Source of the DNA: Kwoniella bestiolae CBS 10118
Taxonomy: Eukaryota; Basidiomycota; Tremellomycetes; Tremellales; Cryptococcaceae
Reading direction: 5' to 3'
Assembly: GCF_000512585.2 (NCBI RefSeq)
Contig: NC_089241.1
Location: forward strand, 2,108,001-2,172,000
Length of the DNA: 64,000 nucleotides
The notes under the pieces are model-generated. The model was given only the letters and a program-made list of their open reading frames with translations, was not told the origin of the DNA and made no database searches. A program made the position numbers and the translations under genes. Positions 10,076-23,159 of this stretch are shown here, piece after piece (position 1 is the stretch's first letter; every line of letters starts with the position of its first letter).

Positions 10076-12191
10076 ATGGTGAGCTGCTCTTCCGTGCCCC
10101 CGTTCGATCAGCTAACATCCCATAAATAGGTCGTTCTCGCCGCATCCATCTGTACGAGGAGTGGGAAACGTGAGTTGCGTCTTAATCTCTAGTGATGTAC
10201 AAACCAACTGACAATGAATCAACAGCCCTCCTCTCAAGGCAATTCCGACCCATGCCCCGATCCCGAGTCGACGGTCTCTTAGCTGCTTTCCCAAAACTCA
10301 TCCCCGTCAACTCTCAACATACTACAGTGGAGACCAACGATGTTAGATTCGTGTATCAGCCTTTTGAGGAACTGTACGTTCTGTTGATCACTAACAAGGG
10401 TAGTAATATCCTTCAGGTGAGTAGCTAGACCTCTCATAGTCTTTACCAAGCTTAGGCATAGCTGACATCCCATATCTTTGACAGGACATCAAAACCCTCT
10501 CCCTGCTCGTTCGACTCATTTCATCCCTCACTCCAGCAATGTCCGAACCTGCTATCCTGCACCACGCCTTCGACCTCTTATGCGGATTCGACGAGATAGT
10601 ATCCCTGGGATACAAGGAGAACGTCTCTCTCAGTCAGGTACGAAATGTCCTAGAGGGAGAATCGCACGAAGAGAAGATCCAAGAGATTATAGCGAGGAAC
10701 AAAGAGGCAGAAGCGAAGGAGGAGCTCAAGAGACGTGCCAAGCAATTAGAAATGCAAAGGCGAGAACAACAGCGACTTAACCAGGCAACTTCAAGATCCT
10801 CTGTACCAGGTGGATATGGTGGTGGAGGTTCTGGAGGATATTCAAGTGTACCAAGATACGAACAACCTCAAGCATCGGAATATCGAACGCCCTCTCCTGC
10901 TGTTACTCAATCTCAGTCTACGCAGAAACCCAAGTTTACTGGGTCAGGGATGAAGTTGGGTAAGAAGGGGAAACAATCGGATTTGATCAGTGCTGCGCTT
11001 GGGGGCGAGCAGGACGTGGAGATGGATGAACCGACCCATTCGGGGTATGGGCAACATGAGCCGGAGCCTGAACCTGTTGAGACCGAGGTATCGGCGGATG
11101 TGCTGGATAAGGTTGAGCAAGATAGGTGAGTATGGTCATTCCTGTCTCAGATATTGCGATCTCGTGCCTCTGGAAATAGGATGATGGCTAATCTTGTTCT
11201 GTGTGGTATGTAGCATCCACGTAACAATCAAAGAACAGCTATCCCTCACCCTCCTCCGAGATGGTGGCTTAGAATCGTTCGAACTCAAAGGTGACTTGGA
11301 TCTGAGAATCACAGAAGCCGCCCAATCAAAGATCAGATTAACATTATCGCCTCATGATTACTCGGAACTGCAGTTCAAACAACACCCCAACGTTGCCAAG
11401 TTCACCGGAAATGAGAAGGTCATAGGGCTGAAAGATGCCTCGAGATCGTTCCCTGTTGGTCAGGGGTTGGGAGTGTTGAGGTGGAGGATGACTGGGAAGG
11501 ATGAGAGTCATGTGCCTTTGAATGGTGGGTTTGTGGTTCTTTTCTCATTGCTTTCCCGATGGAGAGCAGGTCAAGATGAAGAGATCAAGAATTTCATCGG
11601 GTAGCATGATATCAATGGTGGAACAGAGCTGAAATCAAGTTTAATCCAATAGTCACTGTTTGGCCTCAGCCTCGAGGAGACGGTACTTCGGACGTAGCAG
11701 TCGAATACGAGCTTGAAGCTCAACATCTGACATTGAAGAACGTCGTCATCTCTATCCCTGTACCGTGAGTCTACCTCAAACATGTATACGTCCATCAATT
11801 GACCTGTTACGATAGCTCCGGATCCCTGCCATCTGTAACGGGTGAAGCAGACTGGCGACTCTCCGGTAACTCCTTCGTATGGACCATCGATACGATCGAT
11901 TCTGAGAACTCCAATGGATCGTTGGAATTCAGATGTCAGGGAGACGCAGATGCTTTCTTCCCTGTCTCTGTTGGATTCGCTGCTTCAGGTTCTTTGGCTG
12001 ATGTCGAGGTGGGTCATCCCTTCTTTCTCATGAGTCCTGGAGTTCGAGGAACTACTCTATGGGTAACAGTGGGAAATGCTAATTTGCTATTATGATTACA
12101 GGTCGCCAAAGCAGTATTGATTGAGAATGGAGAAGAACAGACTTTCTCGCAGGAGAGAATCTTGACTGTTGATAAATATGAGATTGTATAG
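10076..12191 (+). CDS. RET2: coatomer delta subunit (delta-COP)
   Basis: Eight exons: 10076-10078, 10130-10169, 10226-10416, 10485-11125, 11214-11524, 11653-11764, 11816-12008 and 12102-12191. They total 526 residues in unbroken phase. The first exon is the ATG alone. The N-terminus (MVVLAASICTRSGKPLLSRQ) is a longin fold like AP-complex sigma/mu subunits, followed by a charged helix, a Gly/Ser linker and a C-terminal mu-homology domain from about residue 290, including WRMTGKDESHVPLN. Delta-COP belongs to the F-subcomplex of COPI and takes part in Golgi-to-ER retrieval. The length is close to yeast Ret2. A one-codon first exon is easy to miss in automated annotation. Confidence 0.93.
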
Positions 12192-13534
12192 ATGGGGATA
12201 TAGAGAATGTGCAATGTCTTGCCTTGCCCCAAGGTGTAGGTAGAAGACGCTTTGGAGAGATAGTAAATAGTACAATGGAATTTAACGAAAATTTGGATAT
12301 TGATTGGTTTCTTTGTATATGCATACTATATGACGTGAATGGGTCTACTTTTCAAGGGATATCACAGAATACCCAATTCATCTTCATTCTTGCTCTGTCG
12401 TCAGAGAATAGGACTGTCAAGCTATGTTCCAAGGTAAGATCGATCGGAATGGACGTTTCAGACTGTCACAATGACATCGATGATATCTATCCGCCACCAC
12501 ACGTACCTTCATCAATGACGAACTGTAAATTGCAGGTTATGCAGAGGCCACATAGCCTTCAACGCGTTGGGTGTTCTGAGGGATACTCCAATTCCAGTCT
12601 GGGTGCATATCTTTATATCTTTAACATTCGAGTGGTATTTATAAACCTTCTTCCTCCCAAACCTTCCAAAAGTGGGTTTTCTCTATGTATCACCCTCGTT
12701 CCTCTGCCTGTAATTTAAACAAGTCATACTCGTCACCAACAAGTCTGCGCAAGTCTCGACTGTTCTTTTCTTTTCGGTATTAGGTAAAGAACAGGAACGT
12801 GGTTTATATAACCTTTGTATGTAATATGTAATTGGGCGCGTGTGATTTTGCAAAGAGTTTCGGGAGTTTGCACCTTGGCACATTTAGACAACGACGAAAC
12901 AGCATTTTGCATTTCAGGGTATCAAATGGGAATTAGCGTTACAAGCCTACCGCCGAGAGACACATCCCCTGAGGAGAGGGTGTTTGCGGAGGGAGACCTC
13001 GAACTACGCTACTAGCTGCATGATGAAGATCTTTTGATGATGTTCTTGTCTTGACTTTGTATCCACATGATACATCGTACTATCCTATACTATACACTCA
13101 TACACACTCACTCACTCAACAATCACTAGACAGAAGAACGTAAAGTAAAACACACGAAGAGAAGGAAGAAGGACATACGTTGATCGCCTGCTTTTTTCCC
13201 TCTTGACACGCGTTTTACTTTGCTCTGCACCGGAAAACAAACAATAAGAATAATTGGTATTGTAAGTTGGAGTCAAGTGTTCATCGTCCATTATCAGGTG
13301 AGTTGAGTCCACTCGAGATGCTCGGAAGGAGATGGGGTGGACAGGCGGAGTTGCCATGTGCTTGTGCATGAAGACATACAAAGCAGAGTGAAAGGGAAGC
13401 GGACGGTCGGAGCACAGACGACGTCCCTGTTTCATCACTGCGCTTTGACCTTTTCTGCTGTTCATGTTATCAAGTCTCGGCTTTTCCTAGTGTGGTGTTG
13501 TTACGTTTGGATCACTAGAGAGTCCTTTGCTGAT
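12192..13534. other. intergenic region between RET2 and the mucin gene
   Basis: Contains the 3' flank of RET2 and presumably the distal promoter of the mucin gene. A 169-codon open frame at 12209-12718 has no family resemblance and I do not count it. No repeat or RNA gene was seen. A large upstream region fits a regulated surface protein. Confidence 0.45.
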
Positions 13535-14172
13535 GATCCGTGCTCATTTGACATTTGCCCATTTGCTTGGTTCCTTTACACCTTTACTACGCCACTTTGA
13601 CCAACACTGCACCGCACATTAATCAAACTATCACTGTCACTGTCCTTTCTCATCTTACAACTCAAACCTCACGACCATCTCATTCATCTCCTCACTTCTC
13701 ACCTTTACTCCATAACCTAACCACCTCACAACACCTCTCGTCATCACATTCACCCTATTACCACCACAACCACAACTACGACATACAGAAATAACTCACA
13801 CTCTTTTACCACCACCACAACAACACCAACAGCAACTAACAAACAACAAATAAACCAAAAGTCAACTCAACTCGAACCGTAGATCAATATCCTTTCATCA
13901 ATCCAACACTCTACCGCAACTCCTCTTTTCATCTTACCCCTCCTGCCTCTGACCAACCTCATCCGCTGGACGGTCCATCTCCATCTCCATTTCTCTCGTC
14001 TCTCTACCTCCATCTCCAACACTACACACCCAACAAAGTGTCATCGCCAGAGACATTCACCGCCTTCAATGTTTCCCCAACCTCACGCTCTTTAACGATA
14101 CCGATACGCTCAGCCAAAGAAGAAACATTTTGTGTAAAAGATAGCGATAAAGCCTACGGGCTGCGTGATAAG
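13535..14172 (+). promoter_or_regulatory. long ATG-free, G-poor leader with one short uORF
   Basis: After the ATG at 13533 there is none on the plus strand for over 500 bases, until 14069. The stretch is rich in A, C and T and poor in G, as expected of a scanned 5' untranslated leader. The ATG at 14069 opens a frame of eight codons that stops at 14093-14095, 77 bases before the main start at 14173. Such a uORF usually lowers translation of the main frame. The transcription start is not known, so the true leader length is inferred. Confidence 0.5.
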
Positions 14173-17100
14173 ATGATATCTCCCAAAAGAGGATCTGGAT
14201 TTGGATTTAGGTTTGGACCGGTTCTATTGGTATTGATACTTTGTATCGGTCAATTAGATCTTGTGCTTGCCAACGAACATTCCTCGAGATTGGAGAGAAG
14301 ATGGAATCATACCAAGACCAAGAGGCAGAGATGGAATGAAAGAGAAATTGACGATGTGGATAATCAGTGGAGGAATAGGGAGAGGATCAAGAAGCAGTTG
14401 GATCTCGATTTGGGAGGTGAGTCAATGTTCATATGGGGATGGATTGTGAGGGGAAGCAAAGAGAAGAGATGAGCTGATCTCTTGATGATAGCCGATGTAG
14501 GATTATTGGACGGTCTACTCGATCTATCGACAAGTACTTCAGTCACCTCGACGATCGTTCCTACTTCCACCATCGAATCGTCTTCTGCTATCACTTCCTC
14601 AGTGGAGGGATCAGCCAAATCTACTTTGGCTTTTACTACTTCCACTTCCGAGCTTACTTCAACCTCAACATCTACCGTCGAGTCAACTTCTACCACGACA
14701 TCCTCGCCTGAACCTACTACTTCGGAATCCACCACCTCAACCTCATCGCCAGAGACCACTTCGACGTCGACACCAGAACAACCAACAACGACAATTGACG
14801 CAGTAGGTAATACTATAATAAGTAAGTCCAAGTATAATTTCAACTTTCAACTCTTCTCAAGTTTTCGTTCTTCAAATTCATCTCTCAATACTTACAATTT
14901 CAATCTCAACTGTACTTCAAATTTTCAATCTTCTTCTATTTCTTCATTTATTTTATTCTTTCATTCTCATCTTAACAAATTTCAATGTGGACAATGGAAA
15001 TCACCTATACTATGCGCAAGTGCGAGTTCACTGCCATCAGCTTCAAAATCAAGATCAAGATCGAGGACAAGATACCTCAAAGATATGATCAAAAGACAGG
15101 AAAGTCAATGGATAGAAGGACAATCAAGTGTAGGAGAATTAGCAGCACCATCAAGTCAATGGTCTGATCCTGCCAATGTACCTTCTTCAACTGCACCTAC
15201 CGAATCTGGTGTTAGTGTTGATACCTTGAATCGACCTACTTCCTCGATTTGGAGTGATCCTGCTTCGATCGCTCCAACGCCAGATTGGGTCTCTACTACC
15301 GCTGCGTGGTCATCTGCTGGGTCATTGACGACCAATTCTGCCACTCAACCTACTTCTTCAACTTGGAGCGACCCCGCTGTAGGGACTACTACTACCAGCT
15401 CAGCATGGGTATCAAGTACCGCTTGGTCGTCCGATAGTGCAAACATACCATCTTCAACTCCAGGTTCCGCTTCGGCGACTGAAAGCTGGTCTGAATCAAC
15501 CGCTATCGCTTCATCGACCGACAGCGCATCTTCGTCTTGGAGTGGACCTAGTACCTCTTCAAATCCGACAACCGAATCAAGCATGTCCACTTGGTCTTCT
15601 GCCACGTCCACGGTACCAGGTTCATCCTCCTCAGCTAAATTGTGGACTCAGTCCATCACCGACACTTCCACTTTACCTGCTTCCACATGGAGCGATACCA
15701 GCATCGCTACTACAAGCACATCAACGGAATCTACCACTACTGCTTCGTCACCTAGTGTGGGCCCTACCACATCAACATCCTCAAGCCAATGGGACTCAAC
15801 AGCTTCATCATCAGTGTCAGCCTCAAACTCACTGGGATCCTCATGGAGTGAAACATCATCTGCCTCAAATCTTACTTCCTCGACATCTGCTTCATGGTCC
15901 TCGCCCTCTCAAGCTATCTCGTCGAACGGAAGCTTGGGGGCATCATCGGATCCTACTGCAACGACGGTGCCATCTTCGACTGCAGTTTCAGGGCTTTCAG
16001 CTGCAAACAGCTCTGGGTTCAGCATAACTAGTGAGTGAGACTCCCGTATTCTTGTTGTCAACTGGCGCTGACCTACCTTTCAGGTTTGGGTACTGATGAG
16101 TATGCCACGAACTCACTATCGGGTACGTCTGTCACGGAGTCGTCGTGGACCGCGTCTATCTTCGAAGGGTCGTCAACTCCTGATGTGGGATCTACCGGTA
16201 TCTCTTCATCCCTATCGAACACATCAGAAGCATCAACAAGCGTTGAAGGTATTCAAGCTTGGCAGTCGAACGCAACCTCAACAACTGGAGTTATCTCCAC
16301 CTCAATAGGCTCTTCATCCGAAACATCTTCGTTCTCAGAAGCGATCAATCCTACTAGTACACAATTATCGTCCACAATCAACCCAGAGTGGAATTCGAGC
16401 TCAAATACAGACACAGCTGCCTCCTCAACAACTTGGAATACGACGTCTCCTGTCGAATCAGCGATCTCATCAGCTTGGAACGCTAGCTCTTCCTTGAATC
16501 CCACTTCCTCATGGTCCGATGCGATTTCGATCACTCAACAGCCTCAGTCTACCACCTTGACGGACTCAGATGGGCTGATTATCACTTCTGTCTACAATGT
16601 TTCGTCGGAGCGACTGTCACAACCTGCGGCTACTTGGTCGTCTGCAGAACAGAATTTATCGACCAGCGTCATTGACTCCTCCCTTACTTCCACTATCACC
16701 GGTATGACGGCCGAACCGACCACATCTAAATGGAATGCTTCTGCTTCAGTCACTACCGATCCTCTTACAGCGAGTGCTTCGCTGCCCAACGAAACTACAC
16801 CATCTACACAGACCAACAGTAGTTCACTATGGCCAGAACTATCAAGCTCATCGTCATCATCTTGGCTATGCTTGCCCACAGCCAACACTTGGAACTCGGA
16901 TATATTCAGTAATGCTACGGCTTCTGCCATCATTTCCACTCTGTCTAATGGGCAAGTCTCGATCTTGGCTGCGCCCACGTCGTCCGCTTCATCTTCTTGG
17001 AGTCCTTATCCGACCTCAACCGGATCATCGAGCTGGTCTGATCCAAGCATTGCTGCTTTCGGCTACAACTCATCCAGCACGGAGTCTACAGTCTCCTGGT

Positions 17101-20045
17101 CGGCGTGGAACAAGTCAATATCAACATCAGTCTTCGAGGCTTCTTTAACCGATGGAGATTGGCCATCTACTGCGTCCGATCATCCCTCTGCTACAGTCAC
17201 TTCCTTGCCATCGCCCTCCGAGGCTATCACATCTGTGTGGAACGTCTCTACGAGCAGTGAAGGGACGCTATCTCCTGAAGTCTTTCCTTGGATTCCATCA
17301 ACTACTTCAAGCTGGACGTTACCCCTATCTATTTGGAATCCTTCCCTGTCCTCGACCGTCTCTTTACTGCCTTCTTCAAGCGTTTTATCATTCGGAATAT
17401 CATCTTCAATTACTATCCCTTCCTCATCTTCTGCAATTTCTTCAAGCATCTTGTCTTCCGAGACCTTGACTTCCTTTCCTTCTTCTTCAACCGTTCAAAT
17501 TTCGTCCACTCCATTTTCAAGTTCATTAACATTCAGTTCAAGCATATTTGTACCTGCTCAAGCTTTTGCTGAAACCTCAATAGCTAACCCTGCAACTTCA
17601 ACTCAAATAGCATCTGAATCTGCCACTCCCGCCACTGCAACTTCCTCGCCTGAGAGCGTAGCAGCAGCACCTACTTCGGAGACACCTTTGATCAGCGTCG
17701 GTGTTAGCGTGGAGGGTAAGTAGCAAGCTAGCTTTGAGGCAATGTCGCAATGCTGATCAGACTTTCTCATTGTAGCTTCTGCCAGCACAAGCGATACTTC
17801 TGCAGCAGCTACTACTCCTTCACCTGCTGCCGAAGTCGTACCTTCCACCACAGCGACAGAAGCTGTAGCCACTAGCGATGTGTCTGCCTCGACTCAGGTG
17901 CCATCTGACCAGCCCGCTACTACGGGTGAGGTTTCAGCACCTTCGACCGTCGAGTCTTCGAGCCTGGCGGCTGTGGAAACTACTGCTTCTACCTCAGATG
18001 TATCACAACCACCGCCAACGACGACCGACGCTACAGCGACAACCGATATAATCAGTACTACTGAAGCTCAGGTATCTTCTGTCGAGACCTCGCCAGTCGC
18101 CACCGAAGTGCCTACCACCACCACTGAAGTGGTTTCATCGGTTGAGAGCTCCTCTGAACCAGCTTTCTTGCCAGTCACCAGCACCAGCGAAGAACCAGCT
18201 CAAGTCACCTCCAATATCTCGTCATCGACCACTGAGATCGAGTCATCCGTAGCAGAACCTACTTCAGCTCCATCGACTACGACTGAAGCGCCGATCTCAA
18301 CAGCTCCTTCATCCACATTCGTGTCTGATGAGCCGGTGTCTTCTGCGACTACAACATCAGAGTCTTTCAGTAATGGCCCACCTACAACCTTGTCTCAAGA
18401 GACTTCTTCCACTGCCGACGATTCTGGTTCAGCGACATCCTCTGGGGTATCCGCTACGGTCACCGCCAGTCCATCCGACGAGGTTTCAAGCTCGACTTCA
18501 GGAAATGCCACTTCGACCACTGATCTTGGTTCTGCTATTCCTACCGAAGCGATAAGTAGTATCGGTATCGCCACTTCCACTCCGTCGGTCAACGACACCG
18601 GTGTCAGCACTTTCGAGCCTACATCGACATCTGCAGAGTGGAGTTCAGCATCAGTCACTGCCTCTTCAACATCGTCTTACAACTTTTCCAGTACAACAGA
18701 TGAGGCATATACTCCTACTCAAACATGGTTGATTGGGTACACTCAAGCTTCTTCGACTGAGGAGTGGACCAGCGAATACACAAGCGAGACTCCCACTACC
18801 ACCGGCACCAGAACAACCGTCACTACCAGTACACCCTCGGTCGCTACCATCCCAAGCAGTATGCCAACCTTGATCGTTCCTGCTAATTCAGTCGCCAACG
18901 ATGCTAAAGCCGGGTCGGGAGAAGAGGACGATCCGATCCAGGATAAGACTCTTATTGCAATCTTGTTATCGGCAGATTACTATCCGTGGTGGTTCGTGGT
19001 CAACTCATCTGATGCCACTTCGCAACTCCTCAACACCTTCCCTACCTTGATTGGCAATGCGCTTGAAATCGATACTTCCGATGTGAAAACTTATGGTCTT
19101 CAAGTCTACCAGCCTGCCGCATGGGACGGAGACAAGACATCGCTTCTTACTCAATACATGTCGTACATCCCTACTCGATACTTTGACACCCTCAATGCGT
19201 ATATCAAGACATCTTCCTCGCCACTCTACAACCAATCAGGAATTGAAGGTGCACTGGCAGCTCAGATCAACACTGCTTTCCCACTTGCTGCTTCCTCCGA
19301 GACTGCTCCTCAGTCGTCGACCACTACAAGTGGGTCGTCAGACAGTAACAGGAAGAGGAACATTATTATCGGCGTTTGCGTCGGTATAGGAGGTATTCTA
19401 TGGGTCGCATTGGTCTACTGGATCTACAAGCGAGTGAAGAAGTCTAACGATAAAGCAGTTCACAAGAGATTATCAGAACACATGTCAATGTTCGGAGACC
19501 ATCGACCGATGTCTGAAGTCTACGCTCAATCTAACTGGAACAACGACTCAAGAAGAGTATCTATGGCTCCCTCAATCGCAGCTAGTGAAGTGGATGATAG
19601 ACCCAGTTCGTTCTACGCCTCACCATTTGAGAACGACCGATCAATGAGGGAACAACAGCGATTAGAAAGAGAAAGCTACGGTACGGCCCCATCCAACTAT
19701 TCCGGTTCTGGGTCGAACGATTCCAGATCACCTACCAATCCCAACTATGGTCCCTCGGTGTTTGGAACATCATGGTTCCAGAATCCTCACGCAGGTCAAC
19801 CCCGGGCTCGGGCATCGCAGAACCCCTTCGAGGATATTGCGACGCGGTCATACCTTGGTACATCCACTTCGAACTATGCCAATCACCCCAATTCCCCAAC
19901 TACTCTGAACAGCTCGATAGGCTCGCATCAGGGAGCGAAAAGACGAAGTGCGGTGGGTAAACCTGTATCCAAAGCTTTGATCTCCAATCCGACGCTACAA
20001 GCGAATTCACTGGAATTCAGAGATTACGGGACACTACGTGAATAA
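14173..20045 (+). CDS. MSB2: Msb2-like signalling mucin, single-pass membrane protein
   Basis: Exons 14173-14416, 14492-14821, 15041-16030, 16084-17715 and 17776-20045 give 1821 residues. If the 219-base segment 14822-15040 is retained the frame stays open and the protein has 1894. A signal peptide (FGPVLLVLILCIGQLDLVLA) is followed by a Ser/Thr-rich region of over 1200 residues. Next is a compact extracellular segment with ADYYPWWFVVNSSD. Then come one membrane span (IIIGVCVGIGGILWVALVYW) preceded by RKR, and a cytoplasmic tail of about 200 residues rich in Ser, Asn and Arg. This is the architecture of Msb2/Hkr1 mucins that feed Cdc42 and MAPK pathways. The membrane-proximal segment is what suggests Msb2. 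Trp punctuates the Ser/Thr region, often as WSDP or SSWS. Other glycosylated surface sensors remain possible. Confidence 0.7.
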
Positions 20046-20955
20046 TTTGTTTGTCGGACTAGACGGAATGGACAATAGTACGGTATAAGATCATAACGGA
20101 TACGACTATCTATACGAGAAAAAAAGAAGAAAAACCCAACGTTTTAGGACATTAGATTCCACAACACATCCTTCAAGCCCATATTCCCTTTACTCCTTGC
20201 ATCCCGGGTTCGTGTAATTATATGGCTGGACCAACGAAGATACCAGAGGATTATATACATTATACATCACTTTGTCTTTAGGTTTTAGCCTTTGTTTTTG
20301 TGTGTTTCTACTAGTTTTCTTCGATTACACGCTTTTTTTTCAAGGTTATATAGGTTAGATTGATTCCCGCAGGGATGGTTAATGCAAAGATATATCCATC
20401 TATGGCTTTGGCTTATATCAATGATACTTCACTAGCACACAGCTGACGTGTGAGTGATGGAGCAAGCAGAACTACTAGTATGTCACTGTATGCCTCCTCG
20501 TCATGCCAACTTACAGCTACTGCCGATAAACCGGCAGCTCGAGCGAGGTAAGTCACCAGGCACGCACCGTTAGTTATCCGCAGAAGTCAGTCGAATGACG
20601 TAGGGTAGGTTTTTTTCGTTAACTGTTCGATCCTCGTGAACCCAAGATTCTCAAGGTATCTTTCTATCTGATGGGATATCGTAAAATCTTGGTTGAGCTT
20701 ACAAGTATGTACCGCATGCGTATGCTGGAATCGATGACTTTGTGGAGGGGTTCGAACATCGACGTCATATACGGTGTATGAATATGAATCACTTCCAAGT
20801 GGAGAATCACTTGACTTCTGACGACCTGTACGGTTTTGCGGTGCTGGAACGATGTTACATGCATATATAGGATCTTGATCTTGCGCTGTCGTAGCGTATC
20901 TTTCCCCTTCTTCATAAACACTTTTATCACATTGTAAGATCACATCAAAGCAAAA
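20046..20955. other. intergenic region
   Basis: 3' flank of the mucin gene, with T-rich stretches around 20280-20340, and the promoter of the dehydrogenase gene. Minus-strand frames at 20587-20943 show no recognisable domain. Confidence 0.45.
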
Positions 20956-22656
20956 ATGGATACAGTCAAATCAATCGTTGATAGAGCTACTGGTGGAGAG
21001 AGCGCCACTGCTGCTGTGAGTATGGACATTTCCCATCGACAGGAATCGCTATCGCTATGTATATCAATATCTGTGCCCTATGTTTATGTTGAACAGGTGG
21101 ACCTGGTGCTTCAACAGAAGAGATGCTGATCCTGTCATATCATCTTACAGCCCGGTGGAGAGACAGCCAACAGAGGAGAGTTTGACAAACCAGGAGATTT
21201 CCCCATTGAATCTCAAGTGGATCGGGCGGTGGGGATCCAAGATGATATGACTAAGAAGCCTGCTCCTGCGACTGTCCAGGAGGGGGATGATGATTTCACG
21301 CAGTACAAAGCTGCTAAGAAGGTGTGTGGATTTACACCCTACACTCCGACATCAGTGAATGGGAAAGGTTATTGATGGATGTTGGGGTTGTAGCTTTTGG
21401 GTAAGAAGACGATCGTCACTGGTGGTGATTCTGGTATTGGTCGAGCGGCTGCTGTGATGTTTGCCATGGAGGGAGCGGATGTGAGTGCACTCTCCGATTG
21501 GTTATGTTCAAGTTACCCCCCATACCATTCCTTCTTCGATCCACAATTACTGAGGGACCTTCCAACACACACATTTCTCGGTAACGAAACCCAGTGCTGA
21601 TTCGCTCTGTCACACAGGTCGCACTTGTCTACCTGCCAGAAGAACAAAAAGATGCTGAAAAATCCAAACAGCTCATCGTCCAGGCTGGTGGTCAATGCTT
21701 GCTCTTCCCTCAAGATATAAGGGACGAGGAGGGTTGTAAGCGAGTTATCGATAGTGTCGTACAAGCTTGGGGGAAGATCGATGTGTTGGTGAACAACGCT
21801 AGTGTCATGGTGAGTAGTACTCACCCCGCCATCTCATCTCTGCCCACCCTCTACAATTTATTCTGAGATGCACCACCACAAGATCGATGTGCATCAGTAG
21901 CTGATGATCCGTCATAATGCGTTTGTAGTACTCCATCCCCGACATCACTGATATCACCACCGAGCAATTCGATCGAACTATCAAGACCAACATCTACGGT
22001 ACTTTGTGGGTCCATCTTTCCCCCTCATCTCATCGGTGTAGTGCAAGTGCCGTACTGATTTCTCGTCCGCAGCTTCCTCACTCGAGCAGCTGTACCTCAC
22101 ATCCCCAAGGGCGGTTCCATCATCGTCACTGCTTCTCAAGGTGAGCACCGAACGGCACATAGCACATAGTCATCAGTCAGTAAACACAAAGCTAATGTAA
22201 CACCCCCTGGATAGTCGCATACGCCGGTCCACCCATGTTGGTAGATTACAGCATGACCAAAGGAGCCCAGGTAGCCATGGTCAGATGTCTGTCCAACCAA
22301 CTCCTCTCAAAGGGTATCAGGTGAGCTACTCATTCCACTTCACAGTCCTCTTCATCCTATATCTTCGTTTGAGAAGAACCGCCTCTCTCGTACTCTGTTG
22401 ATCTCGACCAACGCTAATCTTCACCCCTCATCACAGAGTAAACGCCGTCTGCCCCGGACCCGTCTGGACCCCCCTCCAACCGGCTGCAATGTCCGAAGAC
22501 CAAATGAAAGAATGGCACAACTCCCCCGCACCCATCGGTCGAATTGGTCAACCCTCGGAACTTGGTCCCGCATACGTCTTCTTGGCGAGTCAAGATGCAA
22601 GTTTCATTAGTGGACAAAGTATCCACGTTAATGGAGGGGCCATCGTTTCTGGATAA
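20956..22656 (+). CDS. short-chain dehydrogenase/reductase (SDR)
   Basis: Eight exons: 20956-21015, 21151-21321, 21394-21480, 21618-21809, 21929-22005, 22073-22140, 22215-22320 and 22437-22656. Total 326 residues. The Rossmann nucleotide loop TGGDSGIG is at 86-93, NNAS follows the fourth strand at 165-168, the catalytic serine is S217 in TASQ, and the Y230-x-x-x-K234 pair is in YSMTK. The C-terminus ends with the usual INVNGG-type motif (IHVNGGAIVSG). The extra N-terminal part, with GGETANRGEFDKPG, resembles bacterial YhdF/YdaD-type and fungal stress-associated SDRs. Substrate unknown. The first intron (135 bases) is longer than its neighbours. Confidence 0.88.
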
Positions 22657-23159
22657 GCTGCTGGGGAATAAAGTTATGAATGAAGTTTTGTATCTAGTAG
22701 TTATCAAGGAAGAATGTATAAATCGATGTCATGGAGATATCTTTAGCGGAGTCGATCAGCCTGAGACTTTGAGCTTATAATACCAAGCCTGCATAAGACT
22801 TCAGTGTGTTCATACGATCACTAGAGTATCAAATCGTTGTCAGCCTGTGAGCGGGATTGCTATTCAGATCAGCCGCAGAAATCATTATGGACATGCATCA
22901 ATATGAATATGAGTATACAGTTCATCATCATCATCATCATTACCTCCTTCATCCTCTGTATACGAATACCTCCGTAAATATAACTTCATCCTGCTATCCA
23001 CATGCAAACCTTCCTCCCCTGACGCTAATTTCCCAATATCCAGACCCTTCATGAGTCTTGCATACACACCACTTCCGATTTCCTAGCATCTTCCCTTTCC
23101 TCGTTCCCCCGCTCGATACCTACACCAAGAAACATGATCACTCAATTGTAATTAGTCAA
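22657..23159. other. convergent 3' spacer
   Basis: 3' flanks of the SDR gene and of the facing minus-strand gene. It holds a short ATC repeat near 22921-22942. No gene seen. Confidence 0.5.

Noticed and set aside
12209..12718. 169-codon open frame downstream of RET2
   Set aside because: No family pattern, no splice partners, and it overlaps the RET2 3' region.
20587..20943. 118-codon minus-strand frame upstream of the SDR gene
   Set aside because: No domain, overlapped by another frame of equal quality; looks like promoter sequence.
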